Assembly: GCA_034370385.1 (NCBI GenBank) | Contig: JAXMKZ010000030.1 | Span: 1-64,000 of the forward strand | Origin: Coriobacteriia bacterium | Lineage (GTDB): Bacteria; Actinomycetota; Coriobacteriia; Anaerosomatales; PHET01 | Direction of reading: 5' to 3' | DNA: 64,000 bases | In this document: positions 46,012 through 56,254 of the stretch, one piece after another | Layout of the letters: every line of letters begins with the position of its first letter | How positions within the stretch are numbered: position 1 is the stretch's first letter | Notes under the pieces: model-generated | What the model saw: the letters and a program-made list of their open reading frames with translations, nothing else | What the model was told of the DNA's origin: nothing | The model's database searches: none | Made by a program: the position numbers and the translations under genes

Positions 46012-48537
46012 ATGCCGAGCATGAGAGTCCACGAGCTCGCAAAGGAGTTCGGGATGACGAGCAAGGAGCTGCTGGATCGGCTCCAAGCCATGAAGATTCC
46101 CGCCAAGAACCACGCATCGACCCTGGTGGAAGCCTACGTCGACAAGATCCGGAAGGAGCTTGGCCCGGAGATTGCCGAGCGCCAGTCCCAGATCGAAGCG
46201 GAGCGCAAGGCCGAGGAAGAGGCTGTGGCGTCTCGCAAGGCTGAAGAAGAGGCCGCGCGCAAGGCTGAAGAAGAGGCTCGCCGCAAAGCCGAGGAGACCG
46301 AACGCAAAGCCCGCGAAGAGGAGCGTAAGAGCCGCGAGGAAGAGCAGCGTCGCCTCGAGGAAGACGCTCGCTCCCGCGCAGCCGCCGAGGAGGCCTCGCG
46401 CATCGAAGCTGACACGGCTGATGCGCGCGCTCAGATGGAGGTTCAGGCTGCCGAGATCATCGAGCCTGTCGCGGTCGAGCCAGTCGTCGAAGAGGCCGGT
46501 CTCGACACGAGGACTCCGCTGGAGATCGCTATCGATGCTGAGAAGAGCCGCCTTGAAGGCGAGCGTGCAGCTGAACTCGAGAAGGTGGAAGAGGAGCGCT
46601 ACCGGCGCATGGCCGTCGAGGCCGAGCAGCTGCAGCGCGACAAGGTGATCGAGGAGGCCAAGGCAGCCGTTGCAGCCGCAGCCGCTGATACCGGTCGACG
46701 CAAGAAGAAGAAGCACAAGAAGACCGGTGAGGAAGCAGAAGAAGCACGCCTGCATGAGGAGGCCACCCACGTGGACCTGCCGTGCGGTGGCGACTCTGTC
46801 ACCGTGACAGAGGGTGCCACGGTCGGCGAGTTTGCGGAGCTTCTTGATGTCCCGGCAAACGACATCATCAAGCGACTGTTCTTGCTTGGTACGCCGCTCA
46901 CCGTCAATCAGCCGATGATGCGCGACGTTCTCGAGATCATCGGCGAAGACCTCGGCCGCGAGGTCAGGGTGGTCAAGCCTGAGGAGGAAGCTGGCTGGAC
47001 CTTCGACGACAATGCCGAGGATCTGTTGCCGCGCTCGCCGGTGGTCACCGTCATGGGTCACGTCGACCACGGTAAGACCTCGCTGCTCGACGCGATCCGC
47101 GAGACCGGCGTTGCGGACACTGAGGCCGGTGGTATCACGCAGCACATCGGAGCTTCGGTTGTGGAGAAGAACGGCCGACGAATCACGTTCATCGATACGC
47201 CGGGTCACGAGGCCTTCACGGCCATGCGTGCGCGTGGCGCCAACATCACTGACGTCGTCATCCTCGTGGTCGCCGCAGACGATGGCGTCATGCCGCAGAC
47301 TATCGAGGCCATTCACCACGCCAAGGCAGCAGGTGTGCCGATCATCGTCGCGGTGAACAAGATCGACAAGGATGGTGCGAACCCGGAGCAGGTCAAGCAG
47401 ATGCTGACCGAGCACGAGATCGTTCCCGAGGAGTGGGGCGGCACCACCATCTTCGTCGAGGTGTCTGCGAAGAAGAGGCTCAACATCGACGGGCTGCTCG
47501 AGATGATTCTCCTGCAGGCCGATGTGCTCGAACTCACCGCTAATCCTAACGCGCACGCTTCCGGCGTCGTGATCGAGGCGAACCTCGACAAGGGACGTGG
47601 ACCTGTTGCGACGGTTCTCGTGCGACGCGGCACGCTGCGGGTCGGCGATACTCTCGTCGCAGGAACCGCTTACGGTCGCGTACGTGCGCTGTTCAACCCG
47701 CTCGGCCTGAACGTCGCTGAGGCTGGCCCCGCGGAGCCCGTCGAGGTGCTTGGTCTTGCCAGCGTCCCGTCAGCGGGAGACGAGTTCCGCGTGTTCGCCG
47801 ACGAGCGTGACGCGCGCAACCTGGCTGAGGATCGAGCGCTCAAGCGGCGCCTGGTCGCGCAGGCGGCAACCAAGAAGCACGTCACACTCGACGACCTGTT
47901 CGCGCGCATCGAAGAGGGCCAGCTCAAGGACCTCAACCTCGTGGTCAAGGCGGATGTGCAGGGGTCCATCGAGGCACTCAAGGACGCGCTGGACAAGATG
48001 GATCAGACGGAAGTCCGCATCAACGTCATCCATGGCGCGGTTGGCGGGATCACCGAGTCAGACGTGATGCTCGCCGACGCATCCGATGCCATCATCATCG
48101 GCTTCAACGTGCGCCCGGAGCCCAAAGGCAAGGCCCTTGCGGAGCGCGAAGGCGTCGACATCCGGCTGTACCGGGTCATCTACCAGGCGATCGAGGAGAT
48201 CAACGCCGCACGCGTGGGCATGCTGGCCCCCGATATCGTCGAGAAGGATACCGCGCGCATCGAAGTGCGGGAGCTGTTCCGAGTTCCCAAGGCAGGCGTC
48301 ATCGCCGGATGCTACGTTCAGGACGGTGAGGTCTCGAGGGACGACCAGGTCCGCATCGTCAGAGACGGTACCGTGGTGCTCGAGGGCAAGATGGCATCGC
48401 TTCGACGCTTCAAAGAGGACGTCAAGTCAGTCAAGGCGGGCTACGAGTGCGGTATCGGCATCGAGAACTTCCAGGACCTCAAGGAGGGTGACATCATCGA
48501 GAGCTTCCGCACGATCGAAGTCGCCCGCGAGGCTTAA
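46012..48537 (+). CDS. infB: translation initiation factor IF-2
   Basis: The 841-residue GTPase has an N-terminal IF2_N domain ([12 protein letters not shown], residues 4-52), a highly charged Glu/Arg/Lys helical linker (about 60-250), a second IF2_N-like unit ([17 protein letters not shown]), G1 GHVDHGKT near residues 349-356, [13 protein letters not shown], and the C-terminal IF2 domains. It places initiator tRNA on the ribosome. Internal start sites giving shorter forms are possible. Confidence 0.96.
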   Translation: MPSMRVHELAKEFGMTSKELLDRLQAMKIPAKNHASTLVEAYVDKIRKELGPEIAERQSQIEAERKAEEEAVASRKAEEEAARKAEEEARRKAEETERKAREEERKSREEEQRRLEEDARSRAAAEEASRIEADTADARAQMEVQAAEIIEPVAVEPVVEEAGLDTRTPLEIAIDAEKSRLEGERAAELEKVEEERYRRMAVEAEQLQRDKVIEEAKAAVAAAAADTGRRKKKKHKKTGEEAEEARLHEEATHVDLPCGGDSVTVTEGATVGEFAELLDVPANDIIKRLFLLGTPLTVNQPMMRDVLEIIGEDLGREVRVVKPEEEAGWTFDDNAEDLLPRSPVVTVMGHVDHGKTSLLDAIRETGVADTEAGGITQHIGASVVEKNGRRITFIDTPGHEAFTAMRARGANITDVVILVVAADDGVMPQTIEAIHHAKAAGVPIIVAVNKIDKDGANPEQVKQMLTEHEIVPEEWGGTTIFVEVSAKKRLNIDGLLEMILLQADVLELTANPNAHASGVVIEANLDKGRGPVATVLVRRGTLRVGDTLVAGTAYGRVRALFNPLGLNVAEAGPAEPVEVLGLASVPSAGDEFRVFADERDARNLAEDRALKRRLVAQAATKKHVTLDDLFARIEEGQLKDLNLVVKADVQGSIEALKDALDKMDQTEVRINVIHGAVGGITESDVMLADASDAIIIGFNVRPEPKGKALAEREGVDIRLYRVIYQAIEEINAARVGMLAPDIVEKDTARIEVRELFRVPKAGVIAGCYVQDGEVSRDDQVRIVRDGTVVLEGKMASLRRFKEDVKSVKAGYECGIGIENFQDLKEGDIIESFRTIEVAREA

Positions 48538-48555
48538 GGACCAGGAGGTGCTCAG

Positions 48556-48942
48556 GTGAGCCGCGAATCGTTCGCAAGACGCACGGACGAGCAGGTGCGC
48601 GAGGTGGTCGCTTCGATTCTGGCGACCGAGATCTCGGATCCGCGCGTCGCGCTCGTGACGGTGACAGGGGCCAAAGTCAGCCCTGACAAAAGCGTTGCGA
48701 GCGTCTATGTCAGCGGCGATCCCGACCGCTACGACGACGTTTTGGCCGGGCTGGAGTCCGCCAAGGGGCGAGTACGCACGCTTCTGGGCAAGACGCTCGG
48801 CTGGCGCGTCACTCCTGAGCTGCGCTTCTTCATAGATGACAGCGTCGACACGGGCGAGCGCATGGCCCGGGCTCTCACGAATGTCCCGCCGACCCTCGTG
48901 GACGGGCACGGAGCCGAGCCGAGCGTCCCCGAGGACGAGTAG
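48556..48942 (+). CDS. rbfA: ribosome-binding factor A
   Basis: The 128-residue protein is a KH-like 30S assembly factor. It has the EISDPRVALVTVTGAKVSPDKS region and RVTPELRFFIDDSVDTGERM typical of RbfA. The start GTG 48556 follows AGGAGG at 48544-48549. It is in its conserved place after infB. Confidence 0.95.
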   Translation: MSRESFARRTDEQVREVVASILATEISDPRVALVTVTGAKVSPDKSVASVYVSGDPDRYDDVLAGLESAKGRVRTLLGKTLGWRVTPELRFFIDDSVDTGERMARALTNVPPTLVDGHGAEPSVPEDE

Positions 48943-48952
48943 GGTCCGAAAC

Positions 48953-49915
48953 ATGATTCCGTATCACCGAGCCGCGGTCACCCTTCGCAAGGCGTCATCG
49001 GTCATCGTGTGCGGGCACGTGCGACCTGATGGCGATGCAGTTGGCTCGGTGCTCGGTATGACACTCGCCCTCAGAGCGGCGGGCATTCCTGCGGTACCGA
49101 CCCTGGCTGACGATCGCCCCGCTCCGAGTACCTACGCGTTTCTGCCTGGCTACTCGCTCTATGTCGCCGCAGCGGATCTCGCGACACCTGATGTGTTCGT
49201 AGCTCTCGATACCCCGGTCGCAGAACGACTCGGCGAGGCCAGACCGCTGATGGAGTCTGCCGGTTCAGTGGTCGTGTTCGACCACCATCCCGGCGCTGTG
49301 CACTACGGTGCGCACTGCGTCTGTGACCCCGCCATGGCCGCAACGGGTCAGATCGTCTGGGAGTTTCTGCAAGCCCTCGAAGTCACCCCCACCGTCGAGA
49401 TCGCGCTGCCGCTCTACGTAGCCCTGCTCACCGATACCGGGCGCTTCTCGTACGACAACACGTCTGCTGAGGCGTTTCGCGCCGCCGCGCAGATGCTGGA
49501 GGCGGGAGTCGATGCTGCCCAAGTCGCTCGACTCGTGTATCAGGAGCGCACCGCCGGCTCACTCGAACTTGAGGCGCGGGCCCTTTCCCGGTTGACGCTT
49601 GCCAACAACGGTCGCGTCGCCTGGACCTTCTTGACCGACGAGGACTTCGTCGAGACAGGCGCTCTGCCCGAGGAGGGCGAGCACCTTCCCGACGCCATCA
49701 GAGTGCTGGGCGGAGTCGACGTCGTGATGCTCCTCAGACAGCGCGGAAGCGAAGTCCGGGGGAATCTGCGGGCAAAGACCGGCGCCGACGTCGGAGTCAT
49801 CGCCCAAGGCTTCGGTGGGGGCGGTCACCGTGCCGCTGCGGGCTTCACCGTAGCCCCCGGAGCCGTCCCCGACGTAGCGCTGCAGGTCCTCGCCAAGCTG
49901 CCCGGCGGTGAGTGA
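48953..49915 (+). CDS. nrnA: DHH-family nanoRNase/pAp phosphatase NrnA
   Basis: The 320-residue phosphoesterase has the DHH-family metal motifs: GHVRPDGDAVGS near residue 20, FVALDTP, FDHHPGAVHYG, LLTDTGRFSYDN, and the C-terminal DHHA1 motif GGGGHRAAAGF. NrnA degrades 2-5 nucleotide RNAs and dephosphorylates pAp. ATG 48953 gives the normal start; the frame is open upstream. It precedes truB, as in many Gram-positives. Confidence 0.93.
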   Translation: MIPYHRAAVTLRKASSVIVCGHVRPDGDAVGSVLGMTLALRAAGIPAVPTLADDRPAPSTYAFLPGYSLYVAAADLATPDVFVALDTPVAERLGEARPLMESAGSVVVFDHHPGAVHYGAHCVCDPAMAATGQIVWEFLQALEVTPTVEIALPLYVALLTDTGRFSYDNTSAEAFRAAAQMLEAGVDAAQVARLVYQERTAGSLELEARALSRLTLANNGRVAWTFLTDEDFVETGALPEEGEHLPDAIRVLGGVDVVMLLRQRGSEVRGNLRAKTGADVGVIAQGFGGGGHRAAAGFTVAPGAVPDVALQVLAKLPGGE

Positions 49916-49918
49916 CGG

Positions 49919-50830
49919 GTGCCGCCCCGCGGTGCGAGCGGTTTGTCGGGCATCCTGCTGGTCGACAAGCCGCTTGGTCCCACGAGTCATGACATTGTCG
50001 CAGCGGTCCGCCGCCTGACGGGCGAGCGCCGCGTCGGCCACGCGGGAACTCTCGACCCGCTGGCCACAGGACTGCTTGTGGTGCTCGTAGGACCCTACAC
50101 CCGACTAGAGCCGTATCTGTCCTGTGCTCACAAGTCCTACCGGGCCTCTATCGCTCTGGGCACCCAGACCGACACTGACGATGCTGAGGGTTCAGTCATC
50201 ATGTCCTCCGTGATTCCTGATCGTTTGCGCAGCTCAACGCATGCGGCTGAGATTCTGTCGGAGCTCGAGGGACCCCAGCTGCAGGAGCCGCCGGCGTTCT
50301 CGGCCATAAAGGTGCACGGGCAGACGGCACACAAGGCCGCGCGCGCAGGACAGCCCTTGACGATGGCTCCTCGCCCCGTCGAGATCTTTCGCGCTGAGTT
50401 CGTGGAGCTGCAGCCGGACCCCTTGGTATGGGTCGCGGACTTCGAGGTGTCCAAGGGCACCTACATCCGCGCCCTCGCGCGTGACATCGGTCGACGAAAC
50501 GGTACGGGAGCACACCTGTGCGGCCTCAGGCGCACTGCCTCCGGAGCCTTCGACCTCGCTCAGGCCCACTCCATGGAAGAGATCGAAGAGGCGAGTGGTC
50601 GGGGTTGCATCGCCAGCCTGTTCGCCGACGCATGTGCGGGCCTTGAGCTGCCGCTGGTCGAGGCCACCGTTGAAGAGGTCGCTCACGGTCGACCGCTCGT
50701 AAGACCAGACGGGCAGCCGGGTCGTTTCGCGGTGACTGTCGCGGGACGGCTGGGCGGCGTGTACCATCGCGAAGGCAACCTGCTCAAAGCCGACGTCGTC
50801 TTCCCCGAACCGCTCAGGGGTACCACGTGA
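49919..50830 (+). CDS. truB: tRNA pseudouridine55 synthase TruB
   Basis: The 303-residue enzyme has GILLVDKPLGPTSHD, the catalytic Asp46 in HAGTLDPLATG, EGPQLQEPPAFSAIKVHG and YIRALARDIG. It makes pseudouridine 55 in the tRNA T arm; TrmFO (encoded at 29281) modifies the neighbouring U54. The start is GTG 49919, 3 bases after nrnA. The stop overlaps ribF. Confidence 0.95.
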   Translation: MPPRGASGLSGILLVDKPLGPTSHDIVAAVRRLTGERRVGHAGTLDPLATGLLVVLVGPYTRLEPYLSCAHKSYRASIALGTQTDTDDAEGSVIMSSVIPDRLRSSTHAAEILSELEGPQLQEPPAFSAIKVHGQTAHKAARAGQPLTMAPRPVEIFRAEFVELQPDPLVWVADFEVSKGTYIRALARDIGRRNGTGAHLCGLRRTASGAFDLAQAHSMEEIEEASGRGCIASLFADACAGLELPLVEATVEEVAHGRPLVRPDGQPGRFAVTVAGRLGGVYHREGNLLKADVVFPEPLRGTT

Positions 50831-52128
50831 TGAAACGTGTGATCCACTTTCCCCATGACCGTCATCTTGGTGCAGCAGTCGTGGCACTCGGGGCGTTCGA
50901 CGGCGTGCACGTCGGACACCGCGCTCTTCTCGGCGCTGCGGCCGACCATGCCCACCGTCTCGGCGTGACCTCCATCGCCGTGACTTTCGATCGAGATCCC
51001 GACGAGATACTGCATCCCTATGCCGCTTCACCCCGTCTGCTCACTGCCGCTGAGCGTTTCGACCGCATACTTCAAGCGGGAGTCGATGCGGTGGTCGTGG
51101 TCCCCTTCACCGACGCGACCGCCGCTCTTCAACCGGAGGCATTCCTCGACGACATCATCTGCGGGTGCTGTGACCCCGTCGCCGTTCGTGTTGGAGAGGG
51201 GTTTCGCTTCGGAGCTGGGGGGGCAGGGGACATCGACACCCTGTACGTCTGGGGTGTGGAACACAACATCGACGTCAAGCCGCACCCACTGATCATGGTC
51301 GACGGCGCGACGGTCTCCTCGACGCGGATCCGCGCCCTTGTCGCTCACGGCGATGTGGCCTCGGCGGCGGCATTGCTTGATGCGCCGCACCGCGTTCTGG
51401 GCGAGGTTCATCACGGGCGCGGTCTCGGCGCGGACCTGGGCTTCGCCACCGCAAACGTGAACCCTGACACGGGACTCGCGATTCCGGCTGACGGAGTCTA
51501 TGCCGGACGCGTTCTCCTCCAAGACGGCTCGAGTTGGCCCGCAGCCATCTCCGTAGGAACTCCCCCCAGTTTCCCTGAGGCACGAGACTATCTCGAGGCA
51601 CACCTCATCGGATTTGCCGGAGACCTCTATGAGCAACGCATCGTCATCGAGTTTCTCGATCGCCTACGTGACCAGAAGGCGTTCCCGAGCGAACGAGAGT
51701 TGTCGGCTGCGATCGCTCACGACATAGAGAGCGCGCTGCTGGTGCAGGGAGACGCTGCGCCGGTCACTGATCTCGCGCCATCAGACGAGCTACTGGTGGA
51801 TGATCCCCGGGCCCTTGAGGAGGCAACGGCGGCGGTCTCCCGCATCTCAGGTGAACCCGACTACGGAGACTATGACGACTCGTGGGTGGCGGTGTTCGGT
51901 CCCCACCGAATGTCGACGCTGTTCACCGACGGCGGAGTCGGAGCAGCGCTCGTCACCGGACCTCTGCGCGCAGCGGGAATCCCGTTCGTCTGGGATCCCT
52001 TCCCCCCGGATGCGTCACAGAGCGCTCGCCCGGATTTCAACTGGCTGCGCGAGTTCACCTTGCTGGTGCCCGCCGATTCTGCCGATGAGGCGCGCTCACT
52101 TCTGCTCGGTGGCGCACGTCGCCTCTGA
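50827..52128 (+). CDS. ribF: riboflavin kinase/FAD synthetase with DUF2007-like extension
   Basis: The first ~300 residues are a normal RibF: an FAD synthetase domain with [16 protein letters not shown] and [15 protein letters not shown], and a riboflavin kinase domain with [15 protein letters not shown]. The total is 433 residues, about 120 more than usual. After an acidic linker, residues 353-430 form an extra domain ([39 protein letters not shown]) that resembles DUF2007. It makes FMN and FAD, used by the FabK proteins and TrmFO. GTG 50827 or ATG 50830 starts the gene. Confidence 0.9.
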   Translation: MMKRVIHFPHDRHLGAAVVALGAFDGVHVGHRALLGAAADHAHRLGVTSIAVTFDRDPDEILHPYAASPRLLTAAERFDRILQAGVDAVVVVPFTDATAALQPEAFLDDIICGCCDPVAVRVGEGFRFGAGGAGDIDTLYVWGVEHNIDVKPHPLIMVDGATVSSTRIRALVAHGDVASAAALLDAPHRVLGEVHHGRGLGADLGFATANVNPDTGLAIPADGVYAGRVLLQDGSSWPAAISVGTPPSFPEARDYLEAHLIGFAGDLYEQRIVIEFLDRLRDQKAFPSERELSAAIAHDIESALLVQGDAAPVTDLAPSDELLVDDPRALEEATAAVSRISGEPDYGDYDDSWVAVFGPHRMSTLFTDGGVGAALVTGPLRAAGIPFVWDPFPPDASQSARPDFNWLREFTLLVPADSADEARSLLLGGARRL

Positions 52129-52187
52129 GGTCGATGCGGGGCACGCCGTGGCACCGCACGCACGCGGCGCCCCCTGAGATTCATCCG

Positions 52188-52215
52188 CTTCCAACGAGTC
52201 CCCCTGTGGTATACT
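52188..52215 (+). promoter_or_regulatory. candidate promoter for rpsO
   Basis: CTTCCA (52188-52193, weak) and TATACT (52210-52215) are 16 bases apart; the -10 is extended by TGG. Transcription would start near 52222. Confidence 0.5.
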
Positions 52216-52221
52216 TCCTCG

Positions 52222-52313
52222 GCTATCGACCATACCCTGGCCTGAGAGGCACGCGACCACCTTCGCGGCGATCCCGGACCAGGGCGGACAATGTGTGGAA
52301 AGGTGGACTACGT
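52222..52313 (+). promoter_or_regulatory. rpsO 5' leader
   Basis: The roughly 90-base leader contains CCCTGG (52235-52240) complementary to CCAGGG (52279-52284), which can close a large stem-loop just before the ribosome site GGAAAGGTGG. S15 leaders in many bacteria bind S15 for feedback control; this could be such an element but matches no motif I can name with certainty. Confidence 0.4.
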
Positions 52314-52583
52314 ATGCCGCTCGAGAAGGACGTCAAGGCGCAGATAATCGCCGAGTACAAGCGCGGCGAAGCCGATACCGGCTCCGCCGATGTTCAGATC
52401 GCACTGCTCACGCAGCGCATCCGGGATCTCACTGAGCACCTGAAGATGCATCAGAAGGACCACCACACGCGCCGGGGGCTTCTCAAGCTCGTCGGCCAGC
52501 GCCGTCGCCTTCTGGGCTATGTCAAGAAGAATGACATCGGGCGCTACCGCGAACTCATCGCACAACTCGGTATTCGCGGGTAA
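52314..52583 (+). CDS. rpsO: 30S ribosomal protein S15
   Basis: The 89-residue protein has [36 protein letters not shown] and [14 protein letters not shown], the full S15 pattern with the exact family length. It binds the central domain of 16S rRNA. The frame is open to 52134, but ATG 52314 gives the standard N-terminus. A terminator-like hairpin and pnp follow, as in most bacteria. Confidence 0.97.
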   Translation: MPLEKDVKAQIIAEYKRGEADTGSADVQIALLTQRIRDLTEHLKMHQKDHHTRRGLLKLVGQRRRLLGYVKKNDIGRYRELIAQLGIRG

Positions 52584-52602
52584 ACACCCAACACGGGAGT
52601 AT

Positions 52603-52629
52603 CGAAGGCGGGGTGCATCCCCGCCTTCG
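52603..52629 (+). terminator. rpsO-pnp intergenic hairpin
   Basis: CGAAGGCGGGG (52603-52613) and CCCCGCCTTCG (52619-52629) form a perfect 11-bp stem with a 5-base loop. No T-run follows, so readthrough into pnp is likely. In E. coli this intergenic region carries both a terminator and an RNase III site. Confidence 0.7.
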
Positions 52630-52691
52630 TCATGAACTGGCCGCACGCATGGGGCGTTGCGGTCATCGAGGCAGAGGGAAGAAGAGAGAAC

Positions 52692-54857
52692 ATGACCAAG
52701 ACAGTTGAAACGTTTGAGCTCTACGGCAAGGAGTACGTCCTCGAGACCGGGGAGTTGGCCAAGCAGGCAGGTGGCGCCGTTCTCGTTCGTCAGGACGACA
52801 CCGTCGTCCTCGTCACCGCGACCGCTTCAAGGCATCCGAAGGACCTGGACTTCTTCCCTCTCACGGTGGATTTCGAGGAGCGCATGTACGCTGCGGGCAA
52901 GCTGCCCGGCGGTTTCATCAAGCGCGAGTCCCGTCCCTCTGAGAAGGCCACCCTCACCGCGCGCATGATCGACCGTCCCTTGCGCTCTGCTTTTGCGGAC
53001 GGTTTCCGCAACGAGGTCCAGGTCATCGCGACGGTTCTGTCCGCCGATCAGGTGCACCAGCCCGACGTGATCTCGATCATGGGCGCGTCGGCTGCTCTTA
53101 TGGCTGCCGGCATCCCGTTTGAGGGTCCGCTTGCGGGCGTCAGGGTGTGCCGCAACCCCGAGACCGGCGAGTTCCTCGTGAACCCGACTTTCGATGAGTC
53201 TGAGAATTCGGATCTCGACCTCGTGGTTGCAGGCTCGAAAGACGCCGTGTACATGCTTGAGGCTGGTGCCCAGGAGGTTTCCGAAGAAGACATGCTCGCC
53301 GCGCTCATGTTTGCGCAGGAGGCGATCGGCGCGTTCTGCGAGGTGCAGGAACGATTCCTCGCCAAGCTTGAGATCAAGCAGATGGAGGTCAAGCTCTCAG
53401 TCATCGATCCTGCCATCGTTGAGCGTGTGTTCTCCGCTGGAGCCGACACCATGCGCGCCGCCCTTCATAACCCCGACAAGCACGCCCGCATGGACGCCGT
53501 CCAGGCTGTCAAGGACGAGCTTCTTGCCACGTTCGACGAGGTCGAGCTTGCCGCATCGGGCAAGGACATCAAGGCGGCCCTCAAGCAGCTTGAGAAGAAG
53601 ACCATGCGCGCCATGGTCCTCGAAGAAGGGGAGCGGGCCGACGGCCGCAAGGTCACTGAGATCCGCCAGATCAGCAACGTCGCCGGCTATCTGCCGCGCG
53701 CCCACGGCTCCGGACTGTTCACCCGCGGACAGACTCAGGTGCTGTCGGTACTGACACTCGGCATGCTCAACGAGTGGCAGCGCCTCGACACCATCGACGT
53801 GTCGGAGGGCAAGCGCTACATCCACCACTACAACTTCCCGCCGTTCTCCACCGGCGAGACCGGGTTCATGCGTGGCCCGAAGCGCCGTGATATCGGACAC
53901 GGCGCCTTGGCCGAGCGCGCACTTTTGCCGGTCATCCCCGAGGAGAACGATTTTCCGTACACGATCCGCATCGTCTCTGAGGTTCTTGAGAGCAACGGCT
54001 CGTCTTCGATGGGTTCGGTGTGCGGCTCGACGTTGGCCCTCATGGACGCGGGTGTTCCCATCGCCGCCCCGGTCTCGGGTATCGCCATGGGTCTGATCAA
54101 GGAGGGCGACGACGTCGCCATCCTCTCTGACATCCAGGGTCTTGAGGACTTCCTCGGCGACATGGACTTCAAGGTCGCAGGGACACCTAACGGCATCACC
54201 GCCATGCAGATGGACAACAAGGCCAAGGGCCTGTCAGTGGACATCTTGCGCAGGGCGCTTCTGCAGGCGAAAGAGGGTCGCTTGTTCATCCTGGGGAAGA
54301 TGCTCGAGGTGATTGGTGAGTCTCGTGCCGAGATGAGCCAGTTCGCGCCGCGCATCATCACCATCAAGATCCCGTCAGACAAGATCCGTGAGGTCATCGG
54401 ATCGGGCGGCAAGGTCGTCCGCGGCATCCAGGAAGAGACCGGCGCCCAGATCGACATTCAGGAAGACGGCACCATCTACGTCGCATCCCGTGACCTGGGC
54501 GGCGAGGAAGCGGTCCGCCGCATTCAGGCCATCGTCAAGGACGTCGAGGTCGGCGAGGAGTACCACGGTCGAGTCGTCTCGATCCAGGCGTTCGGCGCCT
54601 TCATTGAGCTCATCCCCGGCAAGGACGGACTCCTGCATATCAGTCGCGTTGCGCAAGGCCGCGTGGGCAAGGTCGAGGACGTCTTGAACATCGGTGACGA
54701 AGTCAACGTCAAGGTCATCGACATCGATGACCGCGGCAAGGTCAGTCTCGACCGCCTTGACAAGCCGCCGGCGCCTGAAGGGTCTGCCGACTCCGCGCCG
54801 TCCGGCGACCGCGGCCCACGCCGCGATGGCGACGACCGCCGCCCGCGCCGTCGCTAG
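52692..54857 (+). CDS. pnp: polyribonucleotide nucleotidyltransferase (PNPase)
   Basis: The 721-residue exoribonuclease has two RNase PH domains (about 1-220 and 310-550; FIKRESRPSEK, GSSSMGSVCGSTLALMDAG), a KH domain (IPSDKIREVIGSGGKVV) and an S1 domain (GRVVSIQAFGAFIEL), followed by an Arg/Asp/Pro-rich tail of about 35 residues. It degrades RNA 3' to 5' using phosphate. ATG 52692 is chosen over 52632, which lies by the upstream hairpin. Confidence 0.96.
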   Translation: MTKTVETFELYGKEYVLETGELAKQAGGAVLVRQDDTVVLVTATASRHPKDLDFFPLTVDFEERMYAAGKLPGGFIKRESRPSEKATLTARMIDRPLRSAFADGFRNEVQVIATVLSADQVHQPDVISIMGASAALMAAGIPFEGPLAGVRVCRNPETGEFLVNPTFDESENSDLDLVVAGSKDAVYMLEAGAQEVSEEDMLAALMFAQEAIGAFCEVQERFLAKLEIKQMEVKLSVIDPAIVERVFSAGADTMRAALHNPDKHARMDAVQAVKDELLATFDEVELAASGKDIKAALKQLEKKTMRAMVLEEGERADGRKVTEIRQISNVAGYLPRAHGSGLFTRGQTQVLSVLTLGMLNEWQRLDTIDVSEGKRYIHHYNFPPFSTGETGFMRGPKRRDIGHGALAERALLPVIPEENDFPYTIRIVSEVLESNGSSSMGSVCGSTLALMDAGVPIAAPVSGIAMGLIKEGDDVAILSDIQGLEDFLGDMDFKVAGTPNGITAMQMDNKAKGLSVDILRRALLQAKEGRLFILGKMLEVIGESRAEMSQFAPRIITIKIPSDKIREVIGSGGKVVRGIQEETGAQIDIQEDGTIYVASRDLGGEEAVRRIQAIVKDVEVGEEYHGRVVSIQAFGAFIELIPGKDGLLHISRVAQGRVGKVEDVLNIGDEVNVKVIDIDDRGKVSLDRLDKPPAPEGSADSAPSGDRGPRRDGDDRRPRRR

Positions 54858-54886
54858 GCGCCGTCGCGCACACTGAAGCTACTCAG

Positions 54887-54911
54887 ACGGCCCCCCTCAG
54901 ACGGGGGCCGT
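54887..54911 (+). terminator. pnp terminator
   Basis: ACGGCCCCC (54887-54895) and GGGGGCCGT (54903-54911) form a perfect 9-bp stem with a 7-base loop, followed by the pyrimidine-rich TCCGCTTCTTCG. It lies 29 bases after the pnp stop. Confidence 0.7.
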
Positions 54912-54991
54912 TCCGCTTCTTCGCACGCGTGTCAGGCGCATCGGGTACTCTGATTCACAGTGGCTTTACGCACTTACGAGGGAGTTGACGC

Positions 54992-56254
54992 ATGTTCTAT
55001 CGCAAGACGGTGCTCGATAACGGCATCACCGTCATGTCCGAGCCGATGGACTCAGTCCGCTCAGTGGCTCTCGGCATCTGGTTCGCGGTCGGCAGTCGCG
55101 ATGAGAGCCCCGCGGAGGCGGGGATGTCCCACTTCATGGAGCACATGATGTTCAAGGGCACCCCCAAGCGCACGGCGAAGGCCATCTCTGAGGAGTTCGA
55201 CGGCATGGGCGCTGAGTTCAACGCGTTCACCTGGAAAGAGGGCACCGCCTACTACGCCCGGTTCGTCGACGAGCGCCTCGACGTCGCGTTCGACCTTCTC
55301 GGCGACATGATCAGCAATGCGAGTCTCTCTGACGAATCAGCTGACCTCGAGCGCAACGTGGTCATCGAGGAGATCTCGCGTCGTGATGACGATCCCGGTG
55401 ACCACGTGCACGAGTTGTTCGAAGAGCTCATCTGGCCGGATCATCCGCTCGGCGCCTCGACCCTCGGCACGCGCGAAACGGTATCCGGATTCTCTCACGC
55501 CGATTTCGCCGCTTTTCGAACGCGTCACTACCTCACCGGCAACACGCTCGTGGTCGCTGCCGGGAGCATCGACCACGACGCTCTTGTGACCTCCGCTCGA
55601 GACAATCTCCAACTTGCGGCAGGGCCTCGCGGCATCCGGAAGCGACCCACTGCCCTAGCCGGCCCCCGTGCGCGCGTTCTTCACAAGGACACTGAGCAGT
55701 CGCACATCGTCATCGGCACCGAGACGTTCGGGTCCAATCACCCTGACCGCTTCGCTCTGAGCATGCTTAACGGCATCCTCGGCGGGGGCATGGCCTCGCG
55801 GTTGTTTCATGAGATCCGCGAGAAGCGGGGATTGGCGTACGCCGTCGGCTCCTCGCCGCAGTTGTTCCAGGGAGCCGGTGTCTTCTCGGTGTACGCCGGT
55901 ACCCAGCCGAAGAACACCACCGAGGTGATCCGCATCGTCCGCTCCGAGATCGCCAAGGTGATCGTGGACGGCGTGACTGAGGAGGAGCTGGAGCGCGTCC
56001 GTGAGGGTGCCAAGGGCCGCAGGGCGCTCAGCATGGAGTCCACCACGGGCCGCATGATGCGCCTTGGCGAGGCGGCCACCACCGAATCCGAGATCCTCTC
56101 CCTCGACGAGATCATGGCGCGGCTTGACGCTGTGAGCCTGGCTGACATCAAGCGAGTGGCAGGCGAGGCCCTTGACAGGCCCTACGCGCTCGCCGTCATC
56201 GGTCCCGTCGATGCCGACGAAGTGACAGCGCTACTCGAGGAGCCGGTTCTATGA
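54992..56254 (+). CDS. M16-family zinc peptidase (MlpA/PqqL-like)
   Basis: The 420-residue protein has the inverted zinc motif HFMEH at residues 47-51 and a downstream Glu in the NVVIEEISRRDDDP helix, followed by the second M16 domain with GGGMASRLFHEIREKRGLAYAVG. It resembles B. subtilis MlpA (YmxG), a processing-protease-like protein encoded next to pnp; its substrates are unknown. It probably acts in the cytoplasm, as no signal peptide is seen. The stop overlaps dapB. Confidence 0.93.
   Translation: MFYRKTVLDNGITVMSEPMDSVRSVALGIWFAVGSRDESPAEAGMSHFMEHMMFKGTPKRTAKAISEEFDGMGAEFNAFTWKEGTAYYARFVDERLDVAFDLLGDMISNASLSDESADLERNVVIEEISRRDDDPGDHVHELFEELIWPDHPLGASTLGTRETVSGFSHADFAAFRTRHYLTGNTLVVAAGSIDHDALVTSARDNLQLAAGPRGIRKRPTALAGPRARVLHKDTEQSHIVIGTETFGSNHPDRFALSMLNGILGGGMASRLFHEIREKRGLAYAVGSSPQLFQGAGVFSVYAGTQPKNTTEVIRIVRSEIAKVIVDGVTEEELERVREGAKGRRALSMESTTGRMMRLGEAATTESEILSLDEIMARLDAVSLADIKRVAGEALDRPYALAVIGPVDADEVTALLEEPVL

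Noticed and set aside
45883-47556. A 557-codon open frame on the minus strand opposite infB
   Set aside because: It is the complement of the repetitive Glu/Arg/Lys linker and GTPase domain of infB; it has no family motif and high-GC codon bias commonly opens such frames.
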